64,000 nt of DNA, taken from positions 255,805 to 319,804 of the forward strand of contig VXBM01000679.1 of assembly GCA_013400155.1 (NCBI GenBank), written 5' to 3'. Positions 37,087 to 50,275 of the stretch are shown here, piece after piece (position 1 is the first letter of the stretch; each line of letters opens with the position of its first letter). The translations under genes were made by a program, and so were the position numbers. The notes under the pieces are model-generated. The model did not search any database and had not been told where the DNA came from. It was given only the letters and a program-made list of their open reading frames with translations. The stretch comes from Helopsaltes ochotensis. Its lineage: Eukaryota; Chordata; Aves; Passeriformes; Locustellidae.

Positions 37087-37131
37087 TTTCCCATTGACGT
37101 CAAGAGCTATGCCTGAATTTGACCCAATATA
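37087..37131. repeat. relic of an ancient amniote repeat
   Basis: The text tttcccattgacgtcaagag followed by ctatgcctgaatttgaccca resembles the turtle/crocodilian motif cccattgacttcaatgggag with its trailing gcctgaattt and ggccc. It is likely the same old family as the relic at 31141. Confidence 0.5.
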
Positions 37132-38159
37132 ATAAAGCTATCACTGTTTTTTCCTAATGATTTGTTTTCTAACAGATAAGAAACAATTAACAGGACTCTA
37201 CAAAATCAAATAGGTTGCAGCAAGGTAGAACAATCAGTTCAGTACAAGCTTGAAAAAAAAATAGGAGAAATGTAGCTTGATTTTCCTTGCAATGTTTTAC
37301 TTAACTTGATCTTAATTTTGATATCTGCCCAACCTGTAATAACATAAACCCATCCTTCTTTAAGACTTGACACTCAGAAATCATTATGTCATTGTTGCTA
37401 TCAAATTGGATGTCCACAACATAAATATTTCAGATCCTTTCAACAGCTTGGGCAATTTGTACATTTTCATATAGCTAGAGAGAGAAAAAACAATCTTGGC
37501 TGATGGCAGTGGAGAATCTGGAATTTGAAAATGGCAGTATATTGTCTAAACCAATGACAAGATTCCTGAAGTTCTGTATTTGCTGCAGAGCATCCGAAAT
37601 GGCTCCTGAGCACAGCTCTCACAAAGGCACAGGAGAGAAGGGCCCAGTGTGTGCAGAGAACAACCAAAGGTAGATTCCCAACAGCTCCAAGTTCACGCAG
37701 TTCCTTTGACTGGATTTTGGAGCAACAGCACTGTGATTTACCTTCTTTAAAGTTCTGGTTCATAATGTTTTCTCTTTGCACACCTTCCTATTAACCCTAT
37801 GTTTAAAGTGAGTTTTGAAACAGATTTATGGTAATTGCAGTCCCTAATATCCCTGAGACAGTCAAATGTGACACATGTTATTAAAATGTTTATGGAAAGG
37901 GTTGGCAAAGTCATCAGATTTGTTTTATAAATAGCTATCATTTCAAATGAAATGGGCAAAAAAAATCTAGTTGATTTTAATACTTTTCAGCTGAGCTTTT
38001 TTTCTACTTCTAATAAATGCTGGCATTGTGTCTCCTAATTATAAAGCGCATTACCATACAAAAAGGATTATTTTTAAATTTAAAAATGCCAGTCACAATT
38101 TAAAATTACTTTTCTCAAATATGGCTCCTCAGAGAAGCTAAAGAGAGAAGAGAAAGTAA
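37132..38159. other. non-coding stretch, no gene seen
   Basis: AT-rich. Nothing recognised. Confidence 0.6.
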
Positions 38160-38195
38160 GGGGGGTTGGAATGAGAGGGGGAGAGAGAGAGGATG
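38160..38195 (+). repeat. purine-rich simple tract
   Basis: G- and GA-rich low-complexity run (gggggttggaatgagagggg variants, then gagagagagagg). It immediately precedes the enhancer-like block. Confidence 0.7.
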
Positions 38196-38620
38196 CAATA
38201 TTGAATTGTAACAAGACACTTTTATTTTTTTGCTGAAGTGGGATTTCACTCCCTCTAGTTTATAATCGTTACAGAAATTTAAACCTCAAACCATTTCAGT
38301 CCAAGCTTATACTAAGCTTGTTAGTGGTTTCTGATGCTGCATATGATAGTGCTACAGCATTACCATAAATCAGCAGAATTAACTATGATCTTCAGAAGCA
38401 TGCCTGAAAGTGGGTGACAGAAGTCTGCAATTTGGTGCTCTGAATATTATGATAACATTCTATATTAAATGTTTATAATCTACTTAGAGCTGAGCTTCAA
38501 GTATATTTTATATTTGTGCTTTACCCAATATTAGAAATCATGGGCTATTATGGCTTTCCATGCCTATGTTGTTTGCAATAGCCAAAATTAAAGAAAATAT
38601 AAAAACACAAGGTGAGCAAG
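38196..38620. promoter_or_regulatory. candidate distal regulatory block
   Basis: Unique AT-rich sequence without repeats, holding words such as gcaatattgaattgtaacaa (near 38196), ccataaatcagcag, gctgcatatgatag and ttgtttgcaatagcc. The texture resembles vertebrate conserved non-coding elements. I could not measure conservation. Confidence 0.25.
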
Positions 38621-40146
38621 TGTGTTTTCCTACCAATGCAATGTTATTAATATTAAGAAGTTAAAGTTTACCTACAGGTTTGAAAATTTAAATGCACCTT
38701 GCAATAAATATACTTCACCTTTTTCCATTCATGTATAAAATAATCTACAGCACTGACCGGATTTCAGAAACTCCATCCTAATACAATTTACAAAGTCTCT
38801 GCTGGTGTTGGAGATACAGACTCAATTTGCCTTCCAGTCTTCGTAAAAGTAACATATCTAAATTATTCATCTAAGAGTAAATAATGATGACGATTTGCAG
38901 AGACTAAAATTACAGACTCAACAGTTTTGATAACCATTACAAAAATCAAGGTTGCCACATTACACAAAGAAATCTTCTGATCCTAAGCAAGCATGATCCA
39001 AAATCTAAAAAAATTGTGCTGCCTGTGCTAGGTGCAGGATTCAATTTCTGCCCTATTCCAAATACTATCATCTCCACTTAAAAAAAAAATTAAAAATTGG
39101 ATTAGTTAGTGTTTTCCTACTTATATATGTAAATATAACAGACTGCAGGAGAGCAGGAATAGATGTGCTTTTATCAGAATTCCTTCTGAGGAATACAGTG
39201 GCCCTGCTTCATAAGCGGTCTTGAGAGACAAGGAGCTATATCCTCACTAAGACAAATCAATAGATCTCTGTGCACCCCAGCAAAAGGAGGTTCAATCTGC
39301 ACCAGTCAATAACCTAACAATTAATTTTCAAGTAATTCTGAGCATGGGCTAGAAAACAATGTTGGGTTTAATGTTAAATTTATGGTTAAAAGCAGATTAC
39401 TTCAGATTTACACTTCCAGAAATATGAACAAATTAGGTAAATTCACCTTTTTTTTTTTTTCTTCTGAAAGAGCCACATCCATAGACACATCCACAGGCTG
39501 AACTTGCTGTGCTAGTTACCAGACATGGAAAATGACACAAATACACTCGACAAATTTTGTTGTGTAACAAAATGACTTAATTCTGATTTTAGAAAATTGT
39601 GTAATTAATGGACAAGAAAAGCAGAAGCTAACAAGTCCTTCGCTGTTTGTGAAGGATCTTTAGGCCCCAAATTGCCCACCATGAACAGAGATGGGTGGCC
39701 AACAGGACTAAAATGCAATCTCCACCCTCACAAGGCAGGTGACTGGACCAAAGGAGACACGAGGAGTGTGACATGTTTGGGGATGGGCTAAAGGTTGCTC
39801 CTTCAGGGCAGCAGGCAGAAGTCCCAGGGATTCTGGTTTTCTCCAATGAACTAAATTCTCTTAGCTCACACTGAGCTGTTCAATATGGACAGGGCTTTTC
39901 ATGGTCACAGAAATGACCTTTGGTTGCTGCTGGGAAGGTACAAACAACACTAAATATCATGACGTATTTGTTAAAATGCAGAAAAAGAGGTATCAAGTGT
40001 AAATGAGTCAGAAAATTGAAAAGTAGCATTCAGCATCCTGGGTTGGTAACTGCTGAAAAGGAAATGATCTTCTGCAAAGATCACTTCATCAATTCCAACA
40101 AGGCACTAACACCTATTGATGGGCTGTGTAAGTGCTGGCCCAGAGC
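38621..40146. other. non-coding stretch, no gene seen
   Basis: AT-rich with a T run at 39450. The small GC-richer part at 39630-39850 has a minus frame of 72 codons with no recognisable product. Confidence 0.6.
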
Positions 40147-40203
40147 CAGCCCAGCCAGTTTTCCAGCCCAGCCAGTTTTCCAGCCCAGCCAGCTTTCCAG
40201 CCC
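40147..40203 (+). repeat. 17-base minisatellite, 3.4 copies
   Basis: The unit cagcccagccagttttc is repeated at 40147-40163, 40164-40180 and 40181-40197 (third copy with one substitution). A 6-base partial copy follows. The first two copies are identical, so the array is young or length-polymorphic. Confidence 0.92.
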
Positions 40204-40989
40204 GCCTCAATCCCCTTGTTCCTTCACACAGGCTCACCCCAGACTCGCCTCTAGCAGCTAGGAAATTTTGACTAAACTTTTTCTGCTACCTAATGTATTA
40301 TATTCAAGCCAAAATAAACCTGTGTATCTGCCTAGCCCATGCATCTTCAAAATAATTTGTTTTGATTATTTTTGAAAACAGGGACAAATCGATGGAGTAA
40401 CATTTGTGGATGAAGTTTTCACAGGTACATCATAAAGTCAAAAAGCACTGAACAAGAGTGGTGTTTGTAAGCAGTGTACTTCTTGTTTTCTACTCAATAT
40501 ACTCTTTTCTCCCAGCCCAGACTTCCTACTTTGGCCACACAGTCCCTACTTGGAAATGCACACAGATGCCACTGCCTTCTGCCTACAGGCACTGCCTTTC
40601 CTCTTTCTTAGACAACACCTGGTAAAATCGAGCTCATTCTGCTGTGGTTCAGCACCATTACCATTAGCAAATGACCAGGTAGGTGCAATTTCATCACTTT
40701 TTAAGAACTGTACCAACAGGGAAACAATTGCACCCCATAAAATATGATGGGTAAAAGAGAAGAAAATGTAACCTGTTCTTTCTTTATTTTAGTTCCTTTC
40801 TGGACTATTTTGAAGCCTCTTTACTTTCTTTTTTTAAACTCAGGATACAATGAAATGTAGCTGAACACCCCAGCAAGTTAGTTTGTTCTAAGTTTTATTA
40901 GAGCTTTTAAGTTTCTTTAAGCTGCTGCATTTTCCAAGTGAAGGACGAAAGCAGGGATTTACCCTCACGACATCCACTGAAATATATTT
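40204..40989. other. non-coding stretch, no gene seen
   Basis: Nothing recognised. Confidence 0.55.
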
Positions 40990-41340
40990 TCTGCGCTAGT
41001 ATGAAGTCTACGAATTAGCATTTTGTGATGTTCCTGAAATTAGAAGCCCCATGAACTAACCATTTTATGATATTTATGCTTTGCTTCATAATGCATTCTC
41101 CACAGATGAATCAAAGGGCCAAATGCAATTGCTGTTGTGAGATAATAAAGCATGAAGTGGTGTGTTTGGAATTAAATTTACATAAGACGAGGGATGGTGG
41201 GCAGTTTGTGATGACAGTAACAATCAGGGAGCACTCCGTGGTGCTGCATTCCCAGAAACTGCTGCACAAAACACCGCATCATCTGCATGAATAATTAAAG
41301 CACTGTCTGGGGAGTCAATCAATTTAAAAGGGAAGAAGAA
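40990..41340. promoter_or_regulatory. candidate distal enhancer (conserved-looking block)
   Basis: Repeat-free block with tacgaattagcat at 41008, cttcataatgcattctcc around 41085-41102, gagataataaagcatgaag at 41139, and a POU/homeodomain-like tgcatgaataattaaagc at 41284. A plus frame of 75 codons is open here but unrecognised. The call rests on texture and motifs only. Confidence 0.3.
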
Positions 41341-43457
41341 AACTTTTCCAATAATTTTCCTGAGTTTTATGGTCAGAGCTATGTCTAGGACCTTTATCAG
41401 AACTATTTCCCTAAAATAAGACTTTTAACTTTGTGTGGATCCCTGGTTTTGTGTTTGCTTATCTCTTAGAGATGTGTTTTGTGGTTAGCAAAAGCTCTGT
41501 TGGATTAAGCTAGACAGAACACAGCACAGACCTCCTGGGTTCAGCTGAACCTGCTGTTTCACCTGCCAGCTTTCTACTCCATGAGGGAAACATCCTTGTG
41601 TCCCTGACTGTGCTCTGCTGCTCCAGGATAGAGGCAGCCCCTAATGTGCAGAAATTGTCATTGAACGTGTTTTAGTGTGGTGCAGGGACTGTGCCTGTCC
41701 CACTGCACAGCATTTTGTGAGCCCCTGGAATGGAATATAATATTGGAATATTGAATATCATTGACATATTCAAAGCCTCTCACAGATAATAGGAAATTAG
41801 TATCCCTCTTACCCTCCTGTCATAGGTTCTGTCTCGTTCTGCTGGAACCTGGGGGAAACTGAGGCATGGAGAAAAGGAAATGCTTCAAACTCAGCTTTTC
41901 ATTTCTGGAACACGTGAGGCATCTCATTTCAAAGACTTTGCATGCTTGTAGTTTTAAGCTGAAATTGTTTTCAAGCTGTGTGAATACTCAGGCTTTTTAA
42001 AGTCACGGCTACTTGGGCACAAAAAATTAGGATGTTGCTTCAAAAAACAGGTGACACCACCCTTCCTGCCACCCCTGGGGGTGTCCCTGCCTGGGGTCTT
42101 GTGCCACTTTGGTCGAAGAAGCAAGATTAGAAGTCAAGATTTTGCAACTCTTAAATCTACTCAGCCACATAACCTACTCAAAATTGTCATTATTATCTAG
42201 TAATGATACTTTTCAGTTCTGTTCCTGATCATGCTGAAGCCAACTGTCCATGGGCGAGGACTGCTGAGGGAAGGGGAACAAAAGGAACAAATCCCAAGGA
42301 GTTTTAAAAACAGTGTTGTGTTCAGATCATCCAGAAGCTCAGAGTTAAGGAGGTTTTGGCCTGCGTGTCGCTCTCAATTTTATCCTGTGGAGTCCCACAG
42401 GAGGGTGGGCACCATGAGAGCTCAGCATGGCACATCCAAGTATTCTGCTAAAAAAGACAAGGGTATCTTTTGGCTGATGAGATCAAAGGCAGACTTTACC
42501 CGGTGTCCAGGTTACACAACCTTTAAGACAATGACAAAACTTCACATCTTATTCATTAAGGTCTCGCTGAGTTCCAGAACACTCTGAAGTTGGAAAATAT
42601 CTTCAAATGTATGTTTCTTAAAAAGATTAGAGAGCAGAACTCTAGTTAGCTTTTGTCTGTCTGTTTTGCTGAGGGTGTTATTCTAAGAGCATGCAGGAGA
42701 TGAATGATCTACACTGAAAACCTTGACGCTTCTTTAAATGCCTTATTTTCATTTTTTAAGAAATATGACAGTAAGAATTAGTACTGGCTCTTCTATTTCA
42801 ATAATGGCAGTCATGTTGAAATGACAACAAACATCATTACATTTACATGCACATTTATGTAGACAAAAATTGTCATTACTTATTTCAGTGGAACATTTTA
42901 TAATTTGCCCTATAAACAAATAAAATCTGTATAAGCTGTTTTTAGCCTTCAGCAGTATGTCAACACAAGCAACTTAGAGCTAGACTTACTGACACTCACT
43001 GGTATCTCCTTCCATTTTTAAAACGCTTAAGATTAAAAATATAGTATTTATGTTTCAGTTTTTAATAATACAGTGAAAATACTTTTTGATTGCTGGCTGA
43101 AAATAAAAAGCAGAAAGTCAAATGCCCTCAAATATTGTATATTAAATGAAAACGGGGGGAAATAAAGACATATCCATGTGCTGGTTTTGACTTTGATGTT
43201 CTGAGTAGGGAATAAAATATGACAATAGAAAAGAAGATGCAAACTGAGAAAAATGTACACCTTCTTTTAGTCCATTTGCAATGAAAAATTATTCTGATGT
43301 TCTTCCACCGTATTATCTACTTACTCTGTTCTCACTTCTGTTTTTTGTTGATTCTCTGATCACTGTTATAATCAAGTTAAAGACTTTGTACTACCCTACA
43401 GAAGTCACACAGTTCAGGCCATAAGTGCTAAAGCCCTCACTATACAAAGCTGTAAAG
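41341..43457. other. non-coding stretch, one possible MIR core
   Basis: No gene. At 41850-41890, gggggaaactgaggcatgga resembles the inverted MIR core (gggaaactgaggca), but the flanks do not follow. The frame at 42231-42587 (118 codons) has no recognisable domain. Confidence 0.5.
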
Positions 43458-43785
43458 CATCACAGGCAAATCACAGCACTGTTTGGGTTGCGTGGGACTT
43501 CAAAGATCACCTCATTCCAACACCATTCCATGGGCAGGGACACCTTCCATCAGAGTAGGTTTCTTAGAGCCCCATCCAACCCAGCCTTGAGCAATTCCAG
43601 GGATGGGGCAGCCACAGATTCTCTGGGCAGCCAGGGCCTCCCACCCTCACAGTCAAGAATTTCTTCCTTACAGCTGATCTAACCCTGCCCTCTGTCAGTT
43701 TAAAGCCATTCCCCCTTGTCCTATCTCTACGTGCCCTCATCAAAAGTCCCTCTCTCTGACTGTCTTGTAGGCCCTCTTTATTTAT
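43458..43785 (-). repeat. CR1 LINE 3' fragment, minus strand
   Basis: About 330 bases matching inverted CR1: a degenerate tail (catcacaggcaaatcacagc), then ccattccatgggcagggaca near 43522, then agccccatccaacccagcct, then the ctctgggcagccagggcctc and ttaaagccattcccccttg phrases, stopping near 43785. This is the longest CR1 copy in the window and is moderately diverged. Confidence 0.92.
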
Positions 43786-44798
43786 CAGAAGGCTGTTAGA
43801 AAATGGAAATATTATATAGGAAAATACATTTCCTAGCAGTGAAGGAGCTGAACTGGCTTTTCTAAGAGATGTATGTTTGAATGTACGATTGAATAATGCC
43901 AGAAGTATCAGGAAGTATCTCAGCAGTCCATGGAATAGCAGGGCAGGGTGAGGATCTGCCTCAGGTCTTCTATAAAAACTGACTTAGAGCAGTTTTTAAA
44001 AGGAAGTTTAAAAAAGGAAGGAGATAGCACTGGAACAAAGCTGCTGTTATATTTCGTTGGTCAAAATTTTTCAAGGAGGGATGTTTTTGGATCAGCTTTC
44101 TGGTTGAGAATGTGGGGGCAGAGAACCTAACTTGCTTTAAGATGGACTTTCAGATATTTATGGCCAGAACTAGGTGACATATCTTGAACTTCCTGCGAGA
44201 AACAGATTTAGTGGTCTAAGATCCTCCAGAAAGTCTTGACCTAAGTTTCTATGCTAGGTGTTAGCATCACATAAAAATTACCACTGATGAGTTTATCTGT
44301 TAGGAGGGGTGGCACAGAATGGGGAAGGACTGATCTGGAATGAGGACACACTCCTGGCCCCGTATTTCAGCTCTCCTGTGCCAGCAGGAGCCAGATCCCA
44401 GCAGATGCTGGCAGGGTGTCCATATACCTCACTACAGAAGTTCCAGGGTTTCTTTTATTTCTTCAGTTATTTCTTCTTTCTCTTTTACACATCTGCTAAC
44501 AGTGGCAAATGTGATAGGGAGGGACTTCATTAGCAAGAGTATGTAAAAAGCCTTGTGGTGTCTCCATTTGAATAATACCTCTTGAATTCTAATCCTTGTG
44601 ATTTAATACAGTGGCTGGGTCCTTGGCACAGCAGAGCCAAGCTCTGTCCCTGCTTGTGCTGAGCAATGTCTCAAGGACATCCATTCACTCCAGCAGAAGT
44701 ATTTTGTGTCTGCCTCACCATGGCCAACACCAGCATTTCCCCTGAGAAAAGAACTTATGGTTCTCTTTAGTATCAAGCCCGTTTTCAATATTGGTTAC
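43786..44798. other. non-coding stretch, no gene seen
   Basis: Nothing recognised. A slightly GC-richer part at 44300-44420 holds two overlapping short frames of no identity. Confidence 0.55.
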
Positions 44799-44892
44799 AT
44801 TGGGTCAAACTCAGCTTTTTTAGCAGAGAACTGCATACCCAGATTAGCTTCACTGAGGTAAACACAGTCATTCTAGATTTACACCCATGCAG
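44799..44892. repeat. possible relic of an ancient amniote repeat
   Basis: Begins tgggtcaaactcagctttt and ends tctagatttacacccatgca, with ttcactgaggtaaacacagt between. These recall the turtle/crocodilian repeat words gggccaaattctgc and gagttacacccgtgc. Divergence is high, so the assignment is tentative. Confidence 0.35.
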
Positions 44893-45270
44893 TTCACCTC
44901 AGGATTTTATTTTCCTGTTCCTCAGGGCCTTTGGTAGTCAAGATAGCTCTGTAAAAGTACTGACTGTGGAGCACAATATAAACTTTGCTATCTAAGTAAA
45001 CCAATAAAATTGTCATGAAATATAAAAAAGTCATGTAAGTGTGACATACATGAGTGCTGATAGAAGAAAACTGAATAAACAGCTTAAGAAGAGCTGGACA
45101 CAGCCACCTCACATGGGCCAGGGTTACAAAGGACTATCTCTGTCGTTCGACTTGGGTCAGTGCTATTGGTTCCAACAACACAGTCATATCTTCCCTCTTT
45201 TTTGAAATTCAAATGTGAACAAAATATATTGCAAACTACAAAGTTGGCAGTACAAGCCAATACAACTATT

Positions 45271-45307
45271 GAAGAGTAGCTACTGCTAACACCCAGTAGC
45301 TGCTACT
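45271..45307. other. imperfect inverted repeat
   Basis: agtagctactg at 45275-45285 faces cagtagctgctact at 45294-45307 across a loop of 8 bases, with a 3-base bulge. It is too short for a typical microRNA precursor. Confidence 0.5.
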
Positions 45308-45596
45308 ATTGCTTCTTGATTTAAAAAAAATTAAAAATGGAAAGTTTCACCTTCATCTGCATCATAAAAAATATTATATGGGATAGGAATTAGCATGGTC
45401 TTTTACCGTTTCTTGCCTCAGAGAAAAATATTGCTTGGCCAATGCCATTTATTGTAAAACCAGATGTAAGAGTGGAAAAAGTCTTATGCAGGAGGTACCT
45501 TTGGGTATCATAATTGAAAATAACCAAACTCCTAATAGACTTTTATGAGGTAAGAAAAGGAAAGCTGCATTTTTTTGAGTCAAATGATTGGAGAAT

Positions 45597-45647
45597 ATCT
45601 GTTGCTGTTTTAAAATATGTGTTATTATCTATTGCTGTTTTAAAATA
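45597..45647. repeat. two-copy 30-base tandem duplication
   Basis: The block atctgttgctgttttaaaat at 45597 recurs at 45627 as atctattgctgttttaaaat. The period is 30 bases with one difference in the 21 compared. Confidence 0.85.
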
Positions 45648-46039
45648 GTTTGAATGATATATGGAGAGATTCCAAATATATTTCTGTTAAAGAAAACTGA
45701 AAATACAGCAAGTAGAGAATTATGTGGTTTGCTTCTCTCTCCTTATTTAGATTATAATAACACTGCAATACATTTATTTAGTTTTGGTATTGTTTTCTTC
45801 ATACAAATCTAGCCCCTCTCAAGGTGATACAGGTGATAAGGCAGGCACATACAATAGATTTGGTATCAGGGGTTGAAATAATATGAGCAGTAATTCAGGC
45901 AGAAGCTTTTTTTCAGTCTTGGGGAAGGGTGAGTGAAACTTAAAACTAAAACATATTCTCATCAGGAGAAAAAAAAAATCATTTAAAAGCTTGTCATAAA
46001 TGAAAACAATTTACTTGTGCCGGTGTCCTTAAGTGCCAC

Positions 46040-46480
46040 AAACTCTTCTGCTTCTGCTGCTACATTCTCTAATGATATTACTGCATATAGCACATCTCAT
46101 CTAATCTGTTAGTAAAATCCTAAAGTCACTTATGTCAGTCTCTAATGCAAGCCAAATGAGTCTTCCCAGTAATAAGAAGCTTCGCAGAATTAGTTTTCGT
46201 TTTGCAGAAAATTGCCATTGGGGCTGGCACTTTTATCTAAAAATTTCACTCGTGCATAAGCAAAAAACTCATATATTATTTGGTTACATTCCATCAGTAT
46301 GAGAAATAACATTGTGAGAATTCTATGCATGCTAATGATATATAGAAATCCACCTGCTTTCAGATAAAATGAGTTTAATTTTCTGTTGCCCACTGCCTGG
46401 TTGGCCTTTCATAAATTACTTATGCACAGCTATTATTAAAATAGAGGGAAAGCAAATTAGAAAGTCCTCATATCTCTCCA
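46040..46480. promoter_or_regulatory. candidate distal enhancer (conserved-looking block)
   Basis: Repeat-free and AT-rich, with words typical of developmental elements: tctctaatgatattactgca (46066), ttctatgcatgctaatgata (46321) and cataaattacttatgcac (46410). The minus frame at 46190-46393 has no identity. The call is by texture only. Confidence 0.3.
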
Positions 46481-46849
46481 CTGGATTTAACCAAGGCAGG
46501 GCTGTGACAGCTAGAGTCAGCGTTTTTGAAAAAATTCTGCTCTCTTGAAAAATTTTGCATCTCTATACAATTCTATGCCACTGTTGTAAACGTTCTGACC
46601 TGCCTTCTTACCAAATTAACCTAAATCCTTTCTATTTTTCAACATTAATGGAATCCTCTAGAGTCCTGCTGATATATATTAAAATATATTTATTGGTTAA
46701 TTTGAATTCCAGCATTTTGTACCTCATTTCCCAGTACTTCTGTTATATCTGAACAGCTTGGAGCTTTAGCATTAAAAACTTACAAATTAAGATAAATACA
46801 TCTGACAATTATCAGATCAAAACAACTTAACTTTCATTGGAATATATGA

Positions 46850-47260
46850 TTGCAAATTTCCCTTCCTGATGAAAGAGAAAATGAGGACTGTCTGCTTGAA
46901 ACAGTTAATTGGATTTGAAAGTACTGTACGTTTCAGCAATCGGCGCAGCTTTTGGTTGGTCAATGACTACTTGACCTCCTGGTTTTCCAACAGACAATTG
47001 GTTTTCATTTCTTGAGGGTCTTTTAAGTCCATAGTTCATGGTGACTTTAAGTTTAATTTTCTGTTAATGATATTATTTTGCTCTTTCAAGATAAAACTTT
47101 CTTGTGATGTGGTGAGCAACAGTGGCAATCCCATTACCGCGTGAGGAAGGACACCTTCTCAAATTGCATTCTTTTAACATTGTCTGTACTGTTATGCTAT
47201 TTCTAAATGTCATTTTAACACTTTAGGTTTGTATTTTGCGTGCATTTAAATGGATGGCTG
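46850..47260. promoter_or_regulatory. candidate distal enhancer (conserved-looking block)
   Basis: Repeat-free block with gcaatcggcgcagcttttgg (46936), an isolated CpG-containing word in AT-rich DNA, then ttggtcaatgactacttgac (nuclear-receptor-like half-site), ttaatgatattattttgctc, and attaccgcgtgagg. Retention of CpGs in an otherwise CpG-depleted region hints at constraint. Not measured. Confidence 0.3.
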
Positions 47261-50200
47261 CTCTGCTCCTTGAAAAAATACAAATAAAATAATATAATAA
47301 TAAAATCAAAAAGCCTTTGTGGTCACCTGCCCAGCCAAAGCTCCTTTTTAAGTCACAGGGTCCCGATCCTAATCAGCCACTGGTTTAATAATTTCCACTT
47401 CTCTGACTAGACTGACTCTACTTAGAAGTGGTATGGGTTAGTTTGGGCCAAGGACTTGCCCTACAGGTTTCAGGCTCAATTTCTCTATTCGCAAGCCCAT
47501 TAAATTTGCATCCACACCGTATAATATTGCATTAAGCCCATCCACACAGCAGGCAATTTCCTAATGCTAACAACAACTCAGCCCAGAGCTGACATCCCCA
47601 GTGCTTAGCTAAACCCAGCCACTCAATGCTGGTCCTTCTAAGAAGGCTCTGTAGTCCTCACACTAAAGCAGCTTTCCTAATGACTCAAAGCATTTATTTA
47701 TTGAGGAGTTTCCCCCTAAATTTACATTAAATGCATATTTGTTTGTTTTCCGCTGTAGTTATTATTTTATTTCACACTGCATTCGCCGGAGGGACTAGAG
47801 GCACACAGTGCTGGCCATCTCTCAGGCTGTTGTTTCACACTGCAGCACTGAAAACCCAACAGCTCCCTGCCACCATGGGGAGCCTCCTGCTCTTCCTCTA
47901 CCTCCAGATTTCAGTTCACAGAAATAAACCAGGAGAAAACCATCCAGTTTTTTGGTAAGGTTAGTTTTCTGAGAACTGAGGTTCCTTATCTAATTGGGAA
48001 GATGGCTGAATAAATGCCAGAGGGGGATAATAAAAGCAGAGAGAGTACGTGGCTGTCAGTGAAGAACAAATGGTTTCACAATGGTTTCAAATGTCCATTC
48101 ATGAAAAAAAAAAAGGCTATGGACAGATAGCAGAATGAAAAAACATCAGTGAGGATAAAAGTAGTCATAGGTTGCAAACAAACTGCAGAGCTCTGAAACT
48201 CTGAAACTATGCTGTGTTCATCACAAAGCTGAGAAGAGAAGAGAAGAACTGACTGAATAGTTTGTTTATGTAGATTTGGATTCCGGTTCTAAATTTCACG
48301 TGAACACAGGGTGAGCAGGAGGTGCTCAGCACTGGGTTCTCCCTCTGGCAGGTGGCACAGAGCAGAGGGATCCCTCTTTGCTTTGTGGACCTGGCAATCT
48401 TGCTCTGTGCCCCTGGGCCAGCACTCAAGAACTTCAGCTGAGCTTTCAATCACTTTCTGTGCGTGGCCAGCAGAAGTCCTGCCTGTGGAGAAGAGAATAG
48501 TTCTGCCCTCATGTGTTTATTTAAGCTTTATTCACATCAGCATCTTTCGCCTCACTCAGGGTAATCACGTACGAAAATCATAATTCTTGGGACTTGGATC
48601 TCAGAGAAGAACTGATCACAGCCACTCGTGTTTATCAGCCCTAAGGTAATCCAGTTTTTAATTTTTAGGAGTGTTTCCTCTCAGTAGAGGTTTTCAATGC
48701 AGAGTTAATCACTGGTTCTATTCAGAGATTCACATTCCTTCTTATGTAGATCTATAAAAGTGAACTAAATTGAAGAGACCTCATGCATGGTACATTTGGA
48801 TAGAATATGCAATGAAAATATACACAGTTTTCACTAGATTCCTAGCAAAAAGTACTTTTTTAGCTGCCTACATTGTTTCTAGAAGTCGATTATGTAAAAG
48901 CAAGCATATGAATCCAACCTCTATTTTATAGTATACAAATTTAGATATCTCAGAATTAGTCAAGAAAAGTTGAAATCCTTTCTATTATCTTCCTCAAATT
49001 CTTTTCCCTATTAATTTTATAACATACACTTTTTTCTTGTTTCTTATGATTCAGTTGCCTAATCAAGAGAACAGGTGGCTAACTAATTAAACACCAGTTT
49101 TTACCAGTATCAAAAATATTTAAAAACTCATTACACTCAGCTTCTCCAAAATCATTCATTGTTCTAGCTATAATTATTGCAAATAGCTACAAATACTTCA
49201 AATCTGTCTCTGATACTGAGATTTTTAGACCGTACCTCTTCCAGGGTTAAAGCTTTACATGCATTTCTCTCAACTCTTCAATGACATTTTCAATTTTCAT
49301 AGATCCCTGTGAATCCAGGAACATTCTTTGTTGGAAAGTATATGTTGCAATATTTGTGACAAAATTGTAAAAATTAGTCAGTAGGGTATAATACTGATTT
49401 TAACACAAAAAATGCTCATTATATGGTTGCATTCTTGGACACATTGAAATGCGATGTACTAAACATTACAGAACACTGCTGCCCACAAAATCTGACAGTT
49501 TCCTGTCCCTCCTGACAATTCCATGTCTGTAAATCATTTTGATAGAACTCTCACCCTGCACAGCCAAGGCCTGAGCTGTTCATCGTGAGACCTCAACGTA
49601 ACACACAAAGACTTGAGACACAGGGGTACAAATTACGTGGGATGAATGATGGAATTTATGGCTTATATCATGGGCACACATATGAATTCTGGTCAGGATC
49701 CCACTATGGTAGATGGCACACACAGGGGAAAAAAAAGGTCTGCCTTCCTGTCAGAAATTCGCAATCCAAATAATTTAGACTTGTAGACGTATCTATGAGC
49801 ATAATGCACTCTGCTACACAAATAGCTGGTGAGAAAACCATTTTCCTTAAACAATGACAGATGGTTTTGAACAATAATAAGCAATTGCATTAAAAAGATT
49901 TAAAATTCTGTTTCCAAACTGTTCTTGAACACAACAGTTAAGTATTCACTCTGTATAACCTACCCAGATGAGGCAGACAACACTGACTAAAAGCCTATCA
50001 AGAATTTAAAAATGTTCTGAACACAAAGTACACCAAAAACTATGACTTCTTTTTATACCCTCTCAAGTACAGAATGTCCTGTGCACTGGTAGAGGACATC
50101 CTATACTATAAGTCTGTTGAAATGCTATAATTAAAGGTCTGTCAGAGTTTCCATTAAATCCCTGATTTTCAGGGTTTAATTAATAATAACAGTGAAAATT

Positions 50201-50275
50201 AATGTGAGTAGAATTAAAGCCAGTGTCATAGCTCTGCTGCATATTAATTCCTGACTGTAAGTCTCTACAACATAT
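47261..50275. other. non-coding stretch, no gene seen
   Basis: Unique sequence. The part 47300-47800 resembles the preceding candidate enhancers in texture. A GC-richer patch at 48310-48490 has short overlapping frames on both strands. No product recognised. Confidence 0.5.

Larger units (their letters stand above)
44893..46039. other. non-coding stretch, no gene seen
   Basis: AT-rich. Apart from the hairpin and the 30-base duplication listed separately, nothing recognised. Confidence 0.55.

Noticed and set aside
41850..41890. Inverted MIR core (gggaaactgaggca)
   Set aside because: Only one 14-base block fits and the flanks do not follow the consensus, so it is not listed as a feature of its own.
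45271..45307. microRNA precursor
   Set aside because: Arms are only 11-14 bases, too short for Drosha/Dicer processing.
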